DNA from: Corynebacterium imitans
Lineage (GTDB): Bacteria > Actinomycetota > Actinomycetes > Mycobacteriales > Mycobacteriaceae
DNA: 64,000 bases
Assembly: GCF_000739455.1 (NCBI RefSeq)
Contig: NZ_CP009211.1
Coordinates: forward strand, 1,933,458 to 1,997,457
Direction of reading: 5' to 3'
Shown here: in pieces, positions 10,180 through 19,799 of the stretch
Position numbering within the stretch: position 1 is the stretch's first letter
Layout: each line of letters starts with the position of its first letter
The notes under the pieces: generated by a model
What the model saw: the letters and a program-made list of their open reading frames with translations, nothing else
Told to the model about the DNA's origin: nothing
The model's database searches: none
Translations under genes and position numbers: made by a program

Positions 10180-13100
10180 TTAGTCCACCGAGAGCGCGTG
10201 TTCTTCCCCGACTATACGAACCGTTTCCTCCGTAATCGTGCGCAGCGCTTCACCGCTTGGATCGGTTTGCGCGATCCAGAGCTTATGACGATGTTCCAAC
10301 CGGTCTGCAAAGTTGCGCGCCCACCGTCCGTTGCTGCGCTCAGCAGACGGTAGCGCTTCGTACACCGTTACGACGGTCGCTTCCAGCAGTGCCGCATCGA
10401 CGCTCCAGCCCCTTGCTCTCAAGCTTTCTGCGACAATGCGCGCAACCTCTTGCGGGGTGTAGTCGGGAAACTCGATCGCGTTTGGAATCCGGGAGCGCAA
10501 TCCAGGGTTCGCGTCCATGAATGCTTCCATCTCGTTGGTGTATCCGGCGAGAATTGCGATGAATTTACCCCGGTCATTCTCCAGCCTGGGCAGAAGCGTC
10601 TCAACGGCCTGCAGGCCAAAATCGTTTGCGCTGCCAGCGCTGGTGAGTTGATACGCCTCGTCGATAAACAGCACTCCACCCATCGCCTCGTCGAGTGCCC
10701 GGGTGGTCTGTTTTTCAGTCGCGCCGATGACAGAGCCAACGAGGTCTGCTCGCGTGACCTCCTTGACGGTGGGCGACTCCAGAATCCCCAATGCGTGGAA
10801 AATTTCCGCAACGATGCGCGCAACGGTTGTCTTGCCCGTGCCGGGATTGCCAGAAAACACCATGTGGTACGTCGGCGTGGAGGCCTGTAGACCCTGCGCT
10901 TCGAGCCGCTGGTTCGCCTCCGCGACCTGCACCAGATCCGCAGCCCACTGCTTGACCTCTTCCAAGCCGATAAGGTTTTCCAGCTCATCCAAGAGGGACT
11001 CAACACGCTCAGCACTGGCCGCCCCACCCGTGACTGTGCGGATATCTGCGGCGGTCACGCTCGTGATCTCCTCGTTTGTCACTTGGGACAAGTCGCCGGC
11101 GTGAGTAAGGGCCAGTCGGGTACTGATCGCCCCGATGAGTGCATCCTCAAAATTACGCACCCACCTGCCGTTCGAACCATCGCCAGAGCGCCGGTACTGT
11201 CGACGAATCGCTGCTTGCAACGCAGTCTCGTCAAAGGTATAGCCCTTCTTCGACAGGCTCGCCGCGCCGATTGCCGCAAGTTCGTCCGCAGAATAGTCCT
11301 CAAAGTCGAAGCGGTTGGGGATACGCGACTTCAATCCCGGGTTCATCGCGAGGAAATCCTGCATCAAGTCGGGATAACCTGCGAAAATGATGACGATGTC
11401 GTCTCGGTGGTTCTCCATGAACGTCAGGATCGCAGTCACCGCTTCTTTGCCGAAGTCCTGCCCGCTTTCCGAGTGCAGGTCATAGGCCTCATCGATAAAC
11501 AGCACACCGCCGCGTGCCTGCTCAAGCACCTCGTTGGTCTTTTGCGCCGTTTTCCCAATGTACTCGGAGACGAGGTCAGCCCTTCCAACCTCGACAAACG
11601 TGTCCGTTCGTACTGCGCCGGCGCTATAGAGCGCCTGCCCAAGCAAGCGCGCCACGGTAGTCTTCCCCGTCCCAGGATTACCGAGGAACATCGAATGCAT
11701 CACCAGCGGCTCAGGTGCCAGCCCAAGCTCAGCCCGCCGTTGATTAAACTTCACACGGTTCATGAACGCATTGATTTGGCGCTTTACCGAGTCAAGGCCG
11801 ATGAGTTCGTGAATCTGCGACATTGGATCACCGGGCGCACTTTGCGACGGTGCCGGCGCTGCCGCTTTCTCGACGCCCACGGCACCGGGAGACAGCGCAG
11901 CGTCCACAGGTTCACGCACGCATTGCCATTGCCCATCGACTTGTTCAAAGAACGACGCAGCAGGGAACTGTACTTCTCCCTGATCTACATAGACTGCTGC
12001 GCTTGCTGTCTGCACCAGCCAAGATTCACCCACAGTCAGGGAGGCGTGATCGACAAAGAACTCCGCATAGCTCGTAAGAAGCGTGAGCTGGGAGAATTCG
12101 CAACGGCTCCCACGCTGAATCACCAGCTGTCGCTGGTTTGTAAGTGAGGGATGAATGGCGAGCGAGCCAGACACCCGTGACGCCTCTGCATGCACAGCGT
12201 ATGCAGACGATGCGTCGACGTCGACGACTGTCCCATCAACAAACTGTGCCCAACCGAGGAAGGATGTACTTGTGGAAACTTCTCCACCGAAAACCGCGAC
12301 CGTAGGGTCTGACACCCCCGCAGGAGACTCAACAATGGTCTGATCTAGGTAGAGACGGCCACTGCGAACAAATAACGCCGGAATCTTGCCGAAGCGTTGC
12401 GCGCTAACCACCCTTGTACGCAGGAGATACGCCTCAGAGCCTTCAAAAACATTACAAGCGTTATGACCATCTGCTTGTAACAACGTCATGTCTTCGACGA
12501 TGAGCCTGCCGCCATTGTCTGCATTCAGCGAGCCGGAAATCGCCAGCACTGTGGCGTCGCGCTTCGCTCCCCGAAGGGTCAAATCGCGGACGTGTTTCGG
12601 CACTGACTCAATTGAATAATTTCCCTCTTCCAGTATCACTGTTGCACCGGATGTAAGCATCGGCGCAACCACACGCTCGAAGTCTTCACTATCCGCGGTT
12701 CGCCATCGCACTTCAGATGTGATCTCGCCTTCACGGTGCACCACACACGAGCGGGGATCAACATCACAGTGAGCCTCCCCCTCTGCCTTCACCACTACGG
12801 TGGCGACGTTGTCGCTCACCACCTGCGACAAACGCAGGTTGGCGTTTCGCACAAGTATCTCAGGCTTGCCTGTTTTCACCAGCACACCTGACGAATCCAG
12901 CGTTGCGCCATCCACGACGAGCGCTAACCGAGTTAGGGTGGGCGTCTCAATGGTCACATCGTTCAAGAGGTGCATCCTTGCGCCAGTGGACACAAAAAGC
13001 GTGCCTACCACCGTCGCCTGGACGTTCCCCTCCGACCCTGACTCCAAATCCAGCCTGTCCAGCGTACTGCGCTCGATCACGCATCGCGCATGCTCGATTC

Positions 13101-13476
13101 CGAGCACCGCCTTCTTGTCTTTCCCGCCTCTGACTACGCTGTCCCACACTTTGAGCTGTGCACCTTTGACACCAATCGATGGAAATTCAGTCTCATCAGG
13201 CACTTCAACATGACAGTTACGCACCAGTGCATGACCGTCGTTGCAAATGATGGCGTTGCCACCACGCGGGCCGAACACCGCCACCCCGACAAGCGACGCC
13301 CCTCGAGCGAGCACAATGCGACCATAAATTCGCACCTCTGAATTCTCGGCCTGCAAAGTACGGGATTCGACCAGCAACGTTTCCACCCGATAGTCGCCCG
13401 GCGCAAGCAAAAGCGCTTCTCCCGGCGGAACCGACGCAAGCATCTGGGCGAGGTCATCGTTCGGGGTTGCGCGCAT
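10180..13476 (-). CDS. Giant beta-helix plus tandem AAA+ (CbxX/SpoVK/EccA-like) ATPase
   Basis: 1,098 aa, ATG after a strong AAGGAG. Residues 1 to about 540 look like two right-handed beta-helices in tandem: each opens alike ([20 protein letters not shown] near 13, [20 protein letters not shown] near 270) and continues as short hydrophobic rungs. A Pro/Ala linker leads to two AAA+ modules. Module 1 has [16 protein letters not shown] near 597 and [14 protein letters not shown] near 657. Module 2 has [16 protein letters not shown] near 875 and [14 protein letters not shown] near 933. Both have NPGLxSRIPN and NGRWxRNF motifs of the CbxX class, which includes type VII secretion EccA and SpoVK. 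No ESX gene is nearby. It has no signal peptide and should be cytoplasmic. Function is unknown. Confidence 0.85.
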   Translation of the reverse strand: MRATPNDDLAQMLASVPPGEALLLAPGDYRVETLLVESRTLQAENSEVRIYGRIVLARGASLVGVAVFGPRGGNAIICNDGHALVRNCHVEVPDETEFPSIGVKGAQLKVWDSVVRGGKDKKAVLGIEHARCVIERSTLDRLDLESGSEGNVQATVVGTLFVSTGARMHLLNDVTIETPTLTRLALVVDGATLDSSGVLVKTGKPEILVRNANLRLSQVVSDNVATVVVKAEGEAHCDVDPRSCVVHREGEITSEVRWRTADSEDFERVVAPMLTSGATVILEEGNYSIESVPKHVRDLTLRGAKRDATVLAISGSLNADNGGRLIVEDMTLLQADGHNACNVFEGSEAYLLRTRVVSAQRFGKIPALFVRSGRLYLDQTIVESPAGVSDPTVAVFGGEVSTSTSFLGWAQFVDGTVVDVDASSAYAVHAEASRVSGSLAIHPSLTNQRQLVIQRGSRCEFSQLTLLTSYAEFFVDHASLTVGESWLVQTASAAVYVDQGEVQFPAASFFEQVDGQWQCVREPVDAALSPGAVGVEKAAAPAPSQSAPGDPMSQIHELIGLDSVKRQINAFMNRVKFNQRRAELGLAPEPLVMHSMFLGNPGTGKTTVARLLGQALYSAGAVRTDTFVEVGRADLVSEYIGKTAQKTNEVLEQARGGVLFIDEAYDLHSESGQDFGKEAVTAILTFMENHRDDIVIIFAGYPDLMQDFLAMNPGLKSRIPNRFDFEDYSADELAAIGAASLSKKGYTFDETALQAAIRRQYRRSGDGSNGRWVRNFEDALIGAISTRLALTHAGDLSQVTNEEITSVTAADIRTVTGGAASAERVESLLDELENLIGLEEVKQWAADLVQVAEANQRLEAQGLQASTPTYHMVFSGNPGTGKTTVARIVAEIFHALGILESPTVKEVTRADLVGSVIGATEKQTTRALDEAMGGVLFIDEAYQLTSAGSANDFGLQAVETLLPRLENDRGKFIAILAGYTNEMEAFMDANPGLRSRIPNAIEFPDYTPQEVARIVAESLRARGWSVDAALLEATVVTVYEALPSAERSNGRWARNFADRLEHRHKLWIAQTDPSGEALRTITEETVRIVGEEHALSVD

Positions 13477-13578
13477 AGTGAGACTCTCCTTTTAGGGCTT
13501 CGACACGGGACCACTCTACGCGTCGCCGCCGCGTCGACCATTGCCGCCACCACAATCTAGAAATTTCGTATTTTTCTC

Positions 13579-13607
13579 TTGACGCGACAGTAGAATTTAC
13601 GTATCTT
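13579..13607 (+). promoter_or_regulatory. Promoter with 17-bp spacer, probably leaderless
   Basis: TTGACG (13579-13584), a 17-bp spacer and TATCTT (13602-13607) are followed by 7 nt and the ATG at 13615. There is no purine-rich ribosome binding site. Transcription is therefore expected to start at or just before the ATG. The surrounding 60 bp is markedly AT-rich. Confidence 0.6.
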
Positions 13608-13614
13608 TCGTTTT

Positions 13615-14442
13615 ATGGACTTTACAACGCAATTGAAACAGTACTTTTCCCTACGAGACCGCGGCATGGACATTATTGCCTGGGCCGCACGTACACAGCA
13701 GAATCACGATGGACTTACTGCGCTCGGCATGCCCAACGATTACGCAACAAATGTACTCCGATTGGTCGAATTATTCTTCCACGAAGAGACACATTCGCGT
13801 TACCAAGCACGAAGCAAAAGAAAAGCAGAAGAGAACAACCACAGCGTGGAGACGCTCGCCGCGATCTGGCAGGCTTCCCGCAACATCGAAGACCCCACGA
13901 AGCGCTGGCAATTTAGGGAAGCACTCTGCGGCACGACAGGCGATACACAAAATGTCCAGCGGACAGCGCGCCGGATTAAGAAACACTACGTCCCGAAAAA
14001 GGTGCCTAAGGATGGGGTGCGAACCCGCCGCGTTGGTGACAAGATGACTGTTTCCATCACCGGATCCTCCGACTCGATGCAGCATCTTGTAGATGCTTTC
14101 AATGAAGCCCCAGCTGCAGGCGGTTCCCATACCGACCCAGTTGATTGGGTGCTCCACCACCGTCCCTCTGGTGCCGGTGACCTTACCGCACACGCAGTGA
14201 TGACCATCGACGACGTCGAACACGTCTTGAGGGGTGACAGCGTCGAAGACGACGTTCTCGTCCAACTCACGGACGGCACGATACTTACCGGCATGGAAGT
14301 CGCCCGGCTCTCCCTACGAGATCGTGGGTTCATCACGCTTCTTTCTCCAGGAGCCGGGCCGATTAATGTCTACGAGGCCGCCTTCGAGCCCGCAGACGTG
14401 AAAAAGCGCCGCGGCCCCAAAGATATGGGGCACGCGGCGTAG
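13615..14442 (+). CDS. Unknown protein, possibly an HNH/DUF222-type protein lacking its nuclease end
   Basis: 275 aa, divergent from the beta-helix ATPase with 138 bp between starts. I do not firmly recognise it. The N-terminal half is helical and charged (NDYATNVLRLVELFFHEE, RSKRKAEENNH, RRIKKHYVPKKVPKDG). The C-terminal part, VLVQLTDGTILTGMEVARLS then DRGFITLLSPGAGPINVYEA, resembles the segment that precedes the HNH motif in the large actinobacterial 13E12/DUF222 family. The HNH residues themselves (the cysteines and HxxxW) are absent, because the protein stops shortly afterwards. The last codons double as an rpmA terminator hairpin. Base composition is lower in GC than the flanking ribosomal genes, consistent with acquisition. 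Confidence 0.7.
   Translation: MDFTTQLKQYFSLRDRGMDIIAWAARTQQNHDGLTALGMPNDYATNVLRLVELFFHEETHSRYQARSKRKAEENNHSVETLAAIWQASRNIEDPTKRWQFREALCGTTGDTQNVQRTARRIKKHYVPKKVPKDGVRTRRVGDKMTVSITGSSDSMQHLVDAFNEAPAAGGSHTDPVDWVLHHRPSGAGDLTAHAVMTIDDVEHVLRGDSVEDDVLVQLTDGTILTGMEVARLSLRDRGFITLLSPGAGPINVYEAAFEPADVKKRRGPKDMGHAA
14401..14439 (-). terminator. Terminator of the rplU-rpmA unit, inside the opposing gene's end
   Basis: Read on the minus strand, CGCCGCG-TGCCCC pairs with GGGGC-CGCGGCG around an 8-nt loop, then GCTTTTT. This is a standard intrinsic terminator. It overlaps the final codons of the convergent gene ending at 14442, so the C-terminal residues RRGPKDMGHAA are dictated by the hairpin. Confidence 0.8.
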
Positions 14443-14466
14443 AAGACACGCGGTGTGCGCTTCCGG

Positions 14467-14793
14467 CTAGGCGGTAGCTTCGTCCTCGACGACGCCTGCT
14501 GCCTCTGCCTGCTCAAGCACCTCGGAGGAAACGCCCTCACCATCAGCCGGGATAATGTTGACGATGCGACGCTTCCGCTTGATGCCGAACTGGACCGAGC
14601 CCGGCTTCAGCGCGAACAGCGTATCGTCGCCGCCGCGGCCGACGTTGTCGCCCGGGTGGAACTTGGTGCCACGCTGACGAACGAGGATTTCACCGGCCTT
14701 GACCTGCTGACCACCGAAGCGCTTCACACCGAGGCGCTTCGACTCAGAGTCACGACCGTTCGAGGAGCTGGATGCACCCTTCTTAGTTGCCAT
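14467..14793 (-). CDS. rpmA: 50S ribosomal protein L27 (bL27)
   Basis: 108 aa. [18 protein letters not shown] is followed by [20 protein letters not shown] and [20 protein letters not shown], all canonical L27. The N-terminus reaches towards the peptidyl transferase centre. The C-terminus carries an acidic extension ([18 protein letters not shown]) beyond the usual ~85 aa core, a common actinobacterial feature. The gene starts 25 bp after rplU and is followed by its own terminator. Confidence 0.97.
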   Translation of the reverse strand: MATKKGASSSSNGRDSESKRLGVKRFGGQQVKAGEILVRQRGTKFHPGDNVGRGGDDTLFALKPGSVQFGIKRKRRIVNIIPADGEGVSSEVLEQAEAAGVVEDEATA

Positions 14794-14818
14794 GTTTCTT
14801 TCTCCTTAGAAGTTGGTC

Positions 14819-15124
14819 TTACTTGATGCCAGTGATCTTGACGGTGGTCAGCTGCTGACGGTGGCCCTGGCGGACCTTGTAGCCGGTCTTGTTCTTGTAC
14901 TTAAGAATGTCGACCTTCTTGCCCTTGCCGTGCTCGACGATCTCGGCCTCAACGCTTACCTTGGCCAGTGCATCTGCGCCAGCGGTCACGTCAGCGCCAT
15001 CTACGAGAAGGATCGGGGTGAGTGCAACCTTGTCGCCTGCTTCACCCTCCAGCTTCTCGACCTTTACGAGGTCGCCTTCGGCAACCTTGTACTGCTTGCC
15101 GCCGGTCTTGACGATCGCGTACAT
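14819..15124 (-). CDS. rplU: 50S ribosomal protein L21 (bL21)
   Basis: 101 aa, complete and of normal length. It begins [20 protein letters not shown] and ends with the L21 signature [20 protein letters not shown]. It binds 23S rRNA and cooperates with L20 in assembly. Transcribed with rpmA. The 270-bp gap to rne suggests its own promoter and leader. Confidence 0.97.
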   Translation of the reverse strand: MYAIVKTGGKQYKVAEGDLVKVEKLEGEAGDKVALTPILLVDGADVTAGADALAKVSVEAEIVEHGKGKKVDILKYKNKTGYKVRQGHRQQLTTVKITGIK

Positions 15125-15293
15125 AGAGGGTTACCCCTTATCTCTACTCGCACGTCCTCCGGCATGCTTCGGTGGACGTATGGAACATTAACTTTCTGCG
15201 TTTCGGGGCCCGAAAGACCCGCCGTGCCCGCATGCGTAGGCAACGAGGCGGCACGCCCCAAAACAGCGACTGCCAAAGACTACACCGAAGTGG

Positions 15294-15332
15294 GGCGATT
15301 CTCCAAACTGCGATGGCTTTTAAAGAATCGCC
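15294..15332 (-). repeat. Inverted repeat in the rne-rplU intergenic region
   Basis: GGCGATTCT (15294-15302) and AGAATCGCC (15324-15332) form a perfect 9-bp stem with a 21-nt loop in the 270-bp gap between the rne stop and the rplU start. There is no T-run, so this is not a plain terminator. It could be a leader structure of the rplU transcript or the end of the rne message. Nothing else definite is seen in this gap. Confidence 0.4.
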
Positions 15333-15394
15333 TCACCATCCATCCCCCTCCAGAGACGTCTGACCGTCCTTGGCGAGGGATACGAGGCTCGGTG

Positions 15395-18300
15395 CTATGC
15401 GCCGCCGCCCTTGCGAGAAGCGCGGCGCCGGCCTCGACGCCCACCACCAGCGCGCTGCTTATTGCTGGCAACCGCTGCGGTCTTTTGCGCCTTCCTCCGA
15501 GCGGCTGCACTGCCATTCCCATTCTTCTTCTCGGTGTCACTCTTTTCAGTCGATGCCTGCGCCTCTGGCTGTGGCGTCGTGGAGCGCCGCACTGCGCGAC
15601 GACGACGTCGACGCGCAGACGTGCCAGAACCACCCTTACCGCGGCTACTCCGGCGCTGCTGCTTGCTTACACCACTTTCGCTGCCCGCAGCGTCACCGTC
15701 AGTCGACGTGCCTGAGTGCTTGTCGCCATTCGGGGTTTCCTTGCGACGATCATCTGTCGTTGCCAGTTTCTCCTCGACGACAAAGTCTTCTCGCTGCGGA
15801 CGACGATCCGAGCGCGAATTTCCGCGCGTTGGTCGCTTCCTACGGGGAGAGTCCTCGAACTCCTTGACCGCCTGCTCGTAGTCCTGCGTCGCGTCGCGCT
15901 CGTGGCGCGCTTCTATCCCAGCGCCCTTTTCGACGTCCTCCGTCTGCGGGGCCGAGTTCGAGCGAACAGCACGTCGCGCCCTGCCACCGCGCGTGCCGCG
16001 GGCTCTCCGTTTGTTGGGAGTCGTGCGGTCACCGGCGTTCTCCTGATCGCGACCACCGGTGTCAGCGCTGTCACCGCTCGTTGCGTTTTCAGAAGCATTC
16101 CCATCGTGCTTATCGCGCGATGAGTCCTCTTCGGTCTGCGCGTTTGATGGTGCGTCTTGCGCGGAGTCAGCAGCGTGTGCGTTGGCCCCATCACGTCCGC
16201 GTCCACGTCCTCGTCCGCCACCGCGACGGCCACGTCGCCGTGACGAGCTGGGCTTTTCAGATTGCTTCGTGCGCTGCGTGTCCTCCTGTGTATCCGCGTC
16301 GTCGTCCTCGATGACGACGGACCCAGCGAGTTCTTCAATATCTTCATCAGCCATCGGTGTGCTGTGGCTGTGGCTGTGCATCGCCTTTGCAGCGGGGTGC
16401 TCGCCGACAGGACGGCGCCTCCTAGGCTTGGCGTTTTGCGGCCTAGAGCCTTGCTCGTGCACCGGCATTTGCTCAACGGGGTCGTCAAGGAGGATGAGTC
16501 CTCTGCCTTCGCAACACTCGCAGGGCTCCGAGAAGGTCTCCAAGAGACCGGTCCCCAAGCGCTTCCGCGTCATTTGGACAAGCCCCAGTGACGTCACTTC
16601 CGACACCTGGTGGCGGGTTCGATCTCGCCCAAGTGCTTCCTTAAGGCGACGCAAGACCAGGTCCTGGTTTTCCGGCAGAATCATATCGATGAAGTCGATG
16701 ACAATCATGCCGCCAATATCGCGCAGGCGAATCTGACGCACGATTTCTTCGGCTGCCTCAAGGTTATTCCGCGTCACCGTTTCTTCCAGTGATCCACCCG
16801 AGCCGGTGTACTTGCCGGTATTGACGTCAATGACTGTCAACGCCTCAGTGTGCTCGATGATCAACGTGCCGCCCGAGGGCAACCAGACCTTCTGCGAGAG
16901 TGCCTTGCGCAGCTGCTCGTCTACCCGATACAGCCCAAATGCATCTGCTGCCTTGTGCTTCTCCGTGCTGAACTTTTCAACCCTGTCCAGCAGATCTGGT
17001 GCGACCGACTCCACGTACGCGTGCACCATGTTGTACGGGCGCTTGCCGTCGATAATCAGCGAGGTGAAGTCCTCATTAAAGAGGTCCCGCACAACCTTCA
17101 CGAGGAGATTCGGCTCTTCATAGAGCGTGACGGGCTGTGCACCCTTCGACTCGATTTCGCGCTCGGCGTGCTCCTGAATTGCTTCCCACTGCGTGTGGAG
17201 ACGGCGCACATCTGCGGCGATGGCCTCCTCACTGGCCCCCTCAGCAGCAGTGCGAATGATCGCTCCTCCCGTACCCGGGACCACATTGTGCAGGATCTCC
17301 TTGAGGCGCTTGCGCTCAGGAGCTGGGAGCTTGCGAGAAATACCTGCGCTGCGCCCGCCGGGGACGTACACCAAGTATCGGCCGGCAAGCGAGATCTGGG
17401 TGGTCAAGCGAGCACCCTTGTGCCCGACTGGGTCTTTTGTTACCTGCACGACTACCTGGTCGCCGGACTTCAACGCGTGCTCGATGCGGCGTGAGCGCCC
17501 ACCAAGCCCTGCGGATTTCCAGTCAATTTCACCGGCATAGATCACGCCGTTGCGTCCCTGCCCAATGTCGATAAAGGCAGCTTCCATGCTCGGTAGGACG
17601 TTTTGCACCCGGCCAAGGTAGATGTTGCCGATCAGTGTTGTCTGTTCATCGGAAGTGACAAAGTGCTCGACAAGCAGGCCATCTTCAAGCACACCGACCT
17701 GGGTGATGCGCCCGTGGCCATCGTGGCGCTCACGTTCGCGCACCACCATGGTGCGTTCCACCGATTCCCTGCGTGCCAAGAATTCAGCTTGGCTGACGAT
17801 GCGGGAGCGCTTTCTGGCCTCTGCGCTCTTCTCGCTGCGCCGACGCCGCTTCGCCTCAAGACGTGCTGAGCCCTTGATCGCTTTCGGTTCTTCGATGAGT
17901 TCAGTGGCCTCCGAGTCACCAGCGTGCTCCGTGTGCCCAGCGTCCTGCGTTTGGGCGTCATGCGCAGCTCCCCGGCTTCGGTTGTTGCGTGTCCGCTGAG
18001 CAGATCCCCCACGACGGGATTGCGGGCGGGCTTGGCGCTCCTCGGTACTCGGCGAGGATTCTTCGTCACTGCGCTCTTCGTCTGCACGAGTTGCGGTATC
18101 GCTCGTCTGGGGACGGCTTGCACGACGGCGTTGACGGGATCGGGACGGTGCCTTAAAGATCGGTGCGTAGCCTGTCGCCGGCTCATCCTCAGGGACCGGG
18201 GTGACCTCGGGCTCGATGTTGGTCAGTGGACGTGCATCATCTGGTGCCGGTGTCGCAGATGGGTCAGCGGCCTCTTCGCCCTTGCCAGAGTCGTCTTCCC

Positions 18301-18865
18301 GCTGTGCTTCGGCACTGTCCTCGCTAGCCGGGGGAACTTGTGCAGCGTCGTCCTCTTTGCGCTCTTGCGCATCATCGTCGGCAGGCTTGCTGCGATCGCT
18401 CGCTTCGAGTTCGGCGTCTACTTTGTCCTCGATCTGGTGAATTTCGTTTTCCACGTCCTTGCGCACGCGGTGGCGAATCTTCTCATCAGCATCTGCCGCG
18501 GCTTCCTTCTTCGTGGCAGCCCGGCTTGCTTCACCCTGCGTACCATCGGCAGTAGAGGCTGCCAACGCGTCGAGGAGCTGCTCACTTTCAGCCTTAGTGA
18601 GCGAAGACTGTGCAACCTTGACAACCCCCATCTCAGAAAGCGCTACCACCAAATCCTTCGACGGTACGTCCAGCAACTTCGCAAGCTGGAAGACGCGCTG
18701 TTTCTCTTTCAGCTGTGAGCGGTCGAACGCGGCGTAGGGATTCTGCGGCTTCGATTTCGCCGCCCGCGCGCTTGTGCTTTTGCCTGATTTCCGTGTTGAC
18801 TTCTTCGTGGTCTTTTTGGTTGTCCGGCGTTGCTTCTTCGGTGTGGTTTCCTCGTTCTGAGCCAC
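15395..18865 (-). CDS. rne: Ribonuclease E/G with long charged extensions
   Basis: 1,156 aa from GTG 18865, after AGGAGA. The N-terminal ~350 residues are Lys/Arg and Asp/Glu rich, and include an IF2-N-like patch (VFQLAKLLDVPSKDLVVALS). The core (about 360-830) has the S1-like EAAFIDIGQGRNGVIYAGE, catalytic aspartates in VIDVNTG (near 678) and GGMIVIDFIDM (near 720), and the zinc-link CECCEGRG (near 780). The C-terminal ~320 residues are basic and disordered (RRGRRGGGRGRGRGRDG). RNase E initiates mRNA decay and rRNA processing. A core flanked by long disordered arms is the usual actinobacterial form. The ndk-rne-rplU-rpmA order is conserved. Confidence 0.93.
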   Translation of the reverse strand: MAQNEETTPKKQRRTTKKTTKKSTRKSGKSTSARAAKSKPQNPYAAFDRSQLKEKQRVFQLAKLLDVPSKDLVVALSEMGVVKVAQSSLTKAESEQLLDALAASTADGTQGEASRAATKKEAAADADEKIRHRVRKDVENEIHQIEDKVDAELEASDRSKPADDDAQERKEDDAAQVPPASEDSAEAQREDDSGKGEEAADPSATPAPDDARPLTNIEPEVTPVPEDEPATGYAPIFKAPSRSRQRRRASRPQTSDTATRADEERSDEESSPSTEERQARPQSRRGGSAQRTRNNRSRGAAHDAQTQDAGHTEHAGDSEATELIEEPKAIKGSARLEAKRRRRSEKSAEARKRSRIVSQAEFLARRESVERTMVVRERERHDGHGRITQVGVLEDGLLVEHFVTSDEQTTLIGNIYLGRVQNVLPSMEAAFIDIGQGRNGVIYAGEIDWKSAGLGGRSRRIEHALKSGDQVVVQVTKDPVGHKGARLTTQISLAGRYLVYVPGGRSAGISRKLPAPERKRLKEILHNVVPGTGGAIIRTAAEGASEEAIAADVRRLHTQWEAIQEHAEREIESKGAQPVTLYEEPNLLVKVVRDLFNEDFTSLIIDGKRPYNMVHAYVESVAPDLLDRVEKFSTEKHKAADAFGLYRVDEQLRKALSQKVWLPSGGTLIIEHTEALTVIDVNTGKYTGSGGSLEETVTRNNLEAAEEIVRQIRLRDIGGMIVIDFIDMILPENQDLVLRRLKEALGRDRTRHQVSEVTSLGLVQMTRKRLGTGLLETFSEPCECCEGRGLILLDDPVEQMPVHEQGSRPQNAKPRRRRPVGEHPAAKAMHSHSHSTPMADEDIEELAGSVVIEDDDADTQEDTQRTKQSEKPSSSRRRGRRGGGRGRGRGRDGANAHAADSAQDAPSNAQTEEDSSRDKHDGNASENATSGDSADTGGRDQENAGDRTTPNKRRARGTRGGRARRAVRSNSAPQTEDVEKGAGIEARHERDATQDYEQAVKEFEDSPRRKRPTRGNSRSDRRPQREDFVVEEKLATTDDRRKETPNGDKHSGTSTDGDAAGSESGVSKQQRRSSRGKGGSGTSARRRRRRAVRRSTTPQPEAQASTEKSDTEKKNGNGSAAARRKAQKTAAVASNKQRAGGGRRGRRRASRKGGGA

Positions 18866-19036
18866 GGGCCAATTCTCCTGTTATGCGTGATCCCGCGTGG
18901 TGGCACCGGGCGCTGGCACGATTGGTGCCGCCGCCGCACAGTTCCACGCTTTCCCGCGGGCAATGTATGAAAGCTTGACAGCGTCCGTGCCTAGTTAGCC
19001 ACGACGCCTGCTCTCCATTGTGGCACAGCGGAGGAT

Positions 19037-19636
19037 TTAATCGCGCGATGGTGACGCGTTGCGCTCTGCGAGCTCAATAAACTGGACGAGACCGTCGACT
19101 GCGGTTTCAACGACCGGCTTGTCCCAACTCGTCCCGACGAGCGCCGCACCTACGAGCGCACCAAGTGCCTGTCGGCCGTTTACCTGCGTGACTCCGGAGT
19201 ATTCAAGCATCTGGTCAATGCACCGCACGGCTTCTTCGACTTGCCGCCGCACCATCCTCTGCAAGACTGCCCCTTCGCGACCAGCGTCAATGGTGACGGC
19301 GATAATGCTGCGCACTTGCTCCGGGTAACCGTTGGCGGTCAGGTTCAAGATGGCAAACGCGAGCGCTTCACGGTCCTCGCGGACCTTTGGATCAGCAAGC
19401 GCATCTTCAAGGATCTGGTTTTGCCGCGCGTGCACCCGCTCGAAGCAGGTCATGATGAGTTTTTCGCGGCTGTCAAAGTAGTAGCCGATTGACCCCACTG
19501 GCACGTCCGCTATCGCAGCGACCTGCCGGTGCGTGACTGCACGCATCCCCTCGGCGAGAAGAAGACGGACTGTTGCCTCATGAATTGCGTCGCGCTTCGT
19601 TCTCGCCCGCTGCTGCTGCACCTTCCGCTCGCTCAC
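19037..19636 (-). CDS. TetR family regulator
   Basis: 199 aa from GTG 19636, with AAGGAC upstream. The N-terminal helix-turn-helix is VTHRQVAAIADVPVGSIGYYFDSREKLI (about 35-62); the C-terminal ligand domain is about 80-190. It sits between ndk and rne. The target is unknown; the inverted repeats at 19682-19726 suggest autoregulation. No small-molecule transporter or enzyme is divergent from it, so the ligand cannot be inferred. Confidence 0.88.
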   Translation of the reverse strand: MSERKVQQQRARTKRDAIHEATVRLLLAEGMRAVTHRQVAAIADVPVGSIGYYFDSREKLIMTCFERVHARQNQILEDALADPKVREDREALAFAILNLTANGYPEQVRSIIAVTIDAGREGAVLQRMVRRQVEEAVRCIDQMLEYSGVTQVNGRQALGALVGAALVGTSWDKPVVETAVDGLVQFIELAERNASPSRD

Positions 19637-19681
19637 CAGTATTGTCCTTCCCTTGCAGCTCTTTAAACCGTTTTTCCTGTT

Positions 19682-19726
19682 TTTAGTTTAACAAGCTAAA
19701 CCAAAGCAACTGTGTGCCATCACACA
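19682..19726 (-). promoter_or_regulatory. Two inverted repeats upstream of the TetR gene
   Basis: GTTTA-N6-TAAAC lies at 19686-19701 and TGTGTG-N4-CACACA at 19711-19726, that is 50-65 and 75-90 bp before the tetR start. The first is of the size expected of a TetR operator. The second has the TGTG-N8-CACA spacing of a GlxR (CRP-type) site, but its inner bases deviate. Both assignments are inference. Confidence 0.4.
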
Positions 19727-19743
19727 AATTTTTGGGTAGCACG

Positions 19744-19781
19744 AAAAACGCCACCCTCGCTGTTTGCACAGCGGGGTGGCG
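19744..19781 (-). terminator. Intrinsic terminator of ndk
   Basis: On the minus strand CGCCACCC-CGCTG pairs with CAGCG-A-GGGTGGCG around a 6-nt loop, followed by TTTTT. It lies 19 bp after the ndk stop. Confidence 0.9.
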
Positions 19782-19799
19782 TGAAGCCTGACGAATCGG

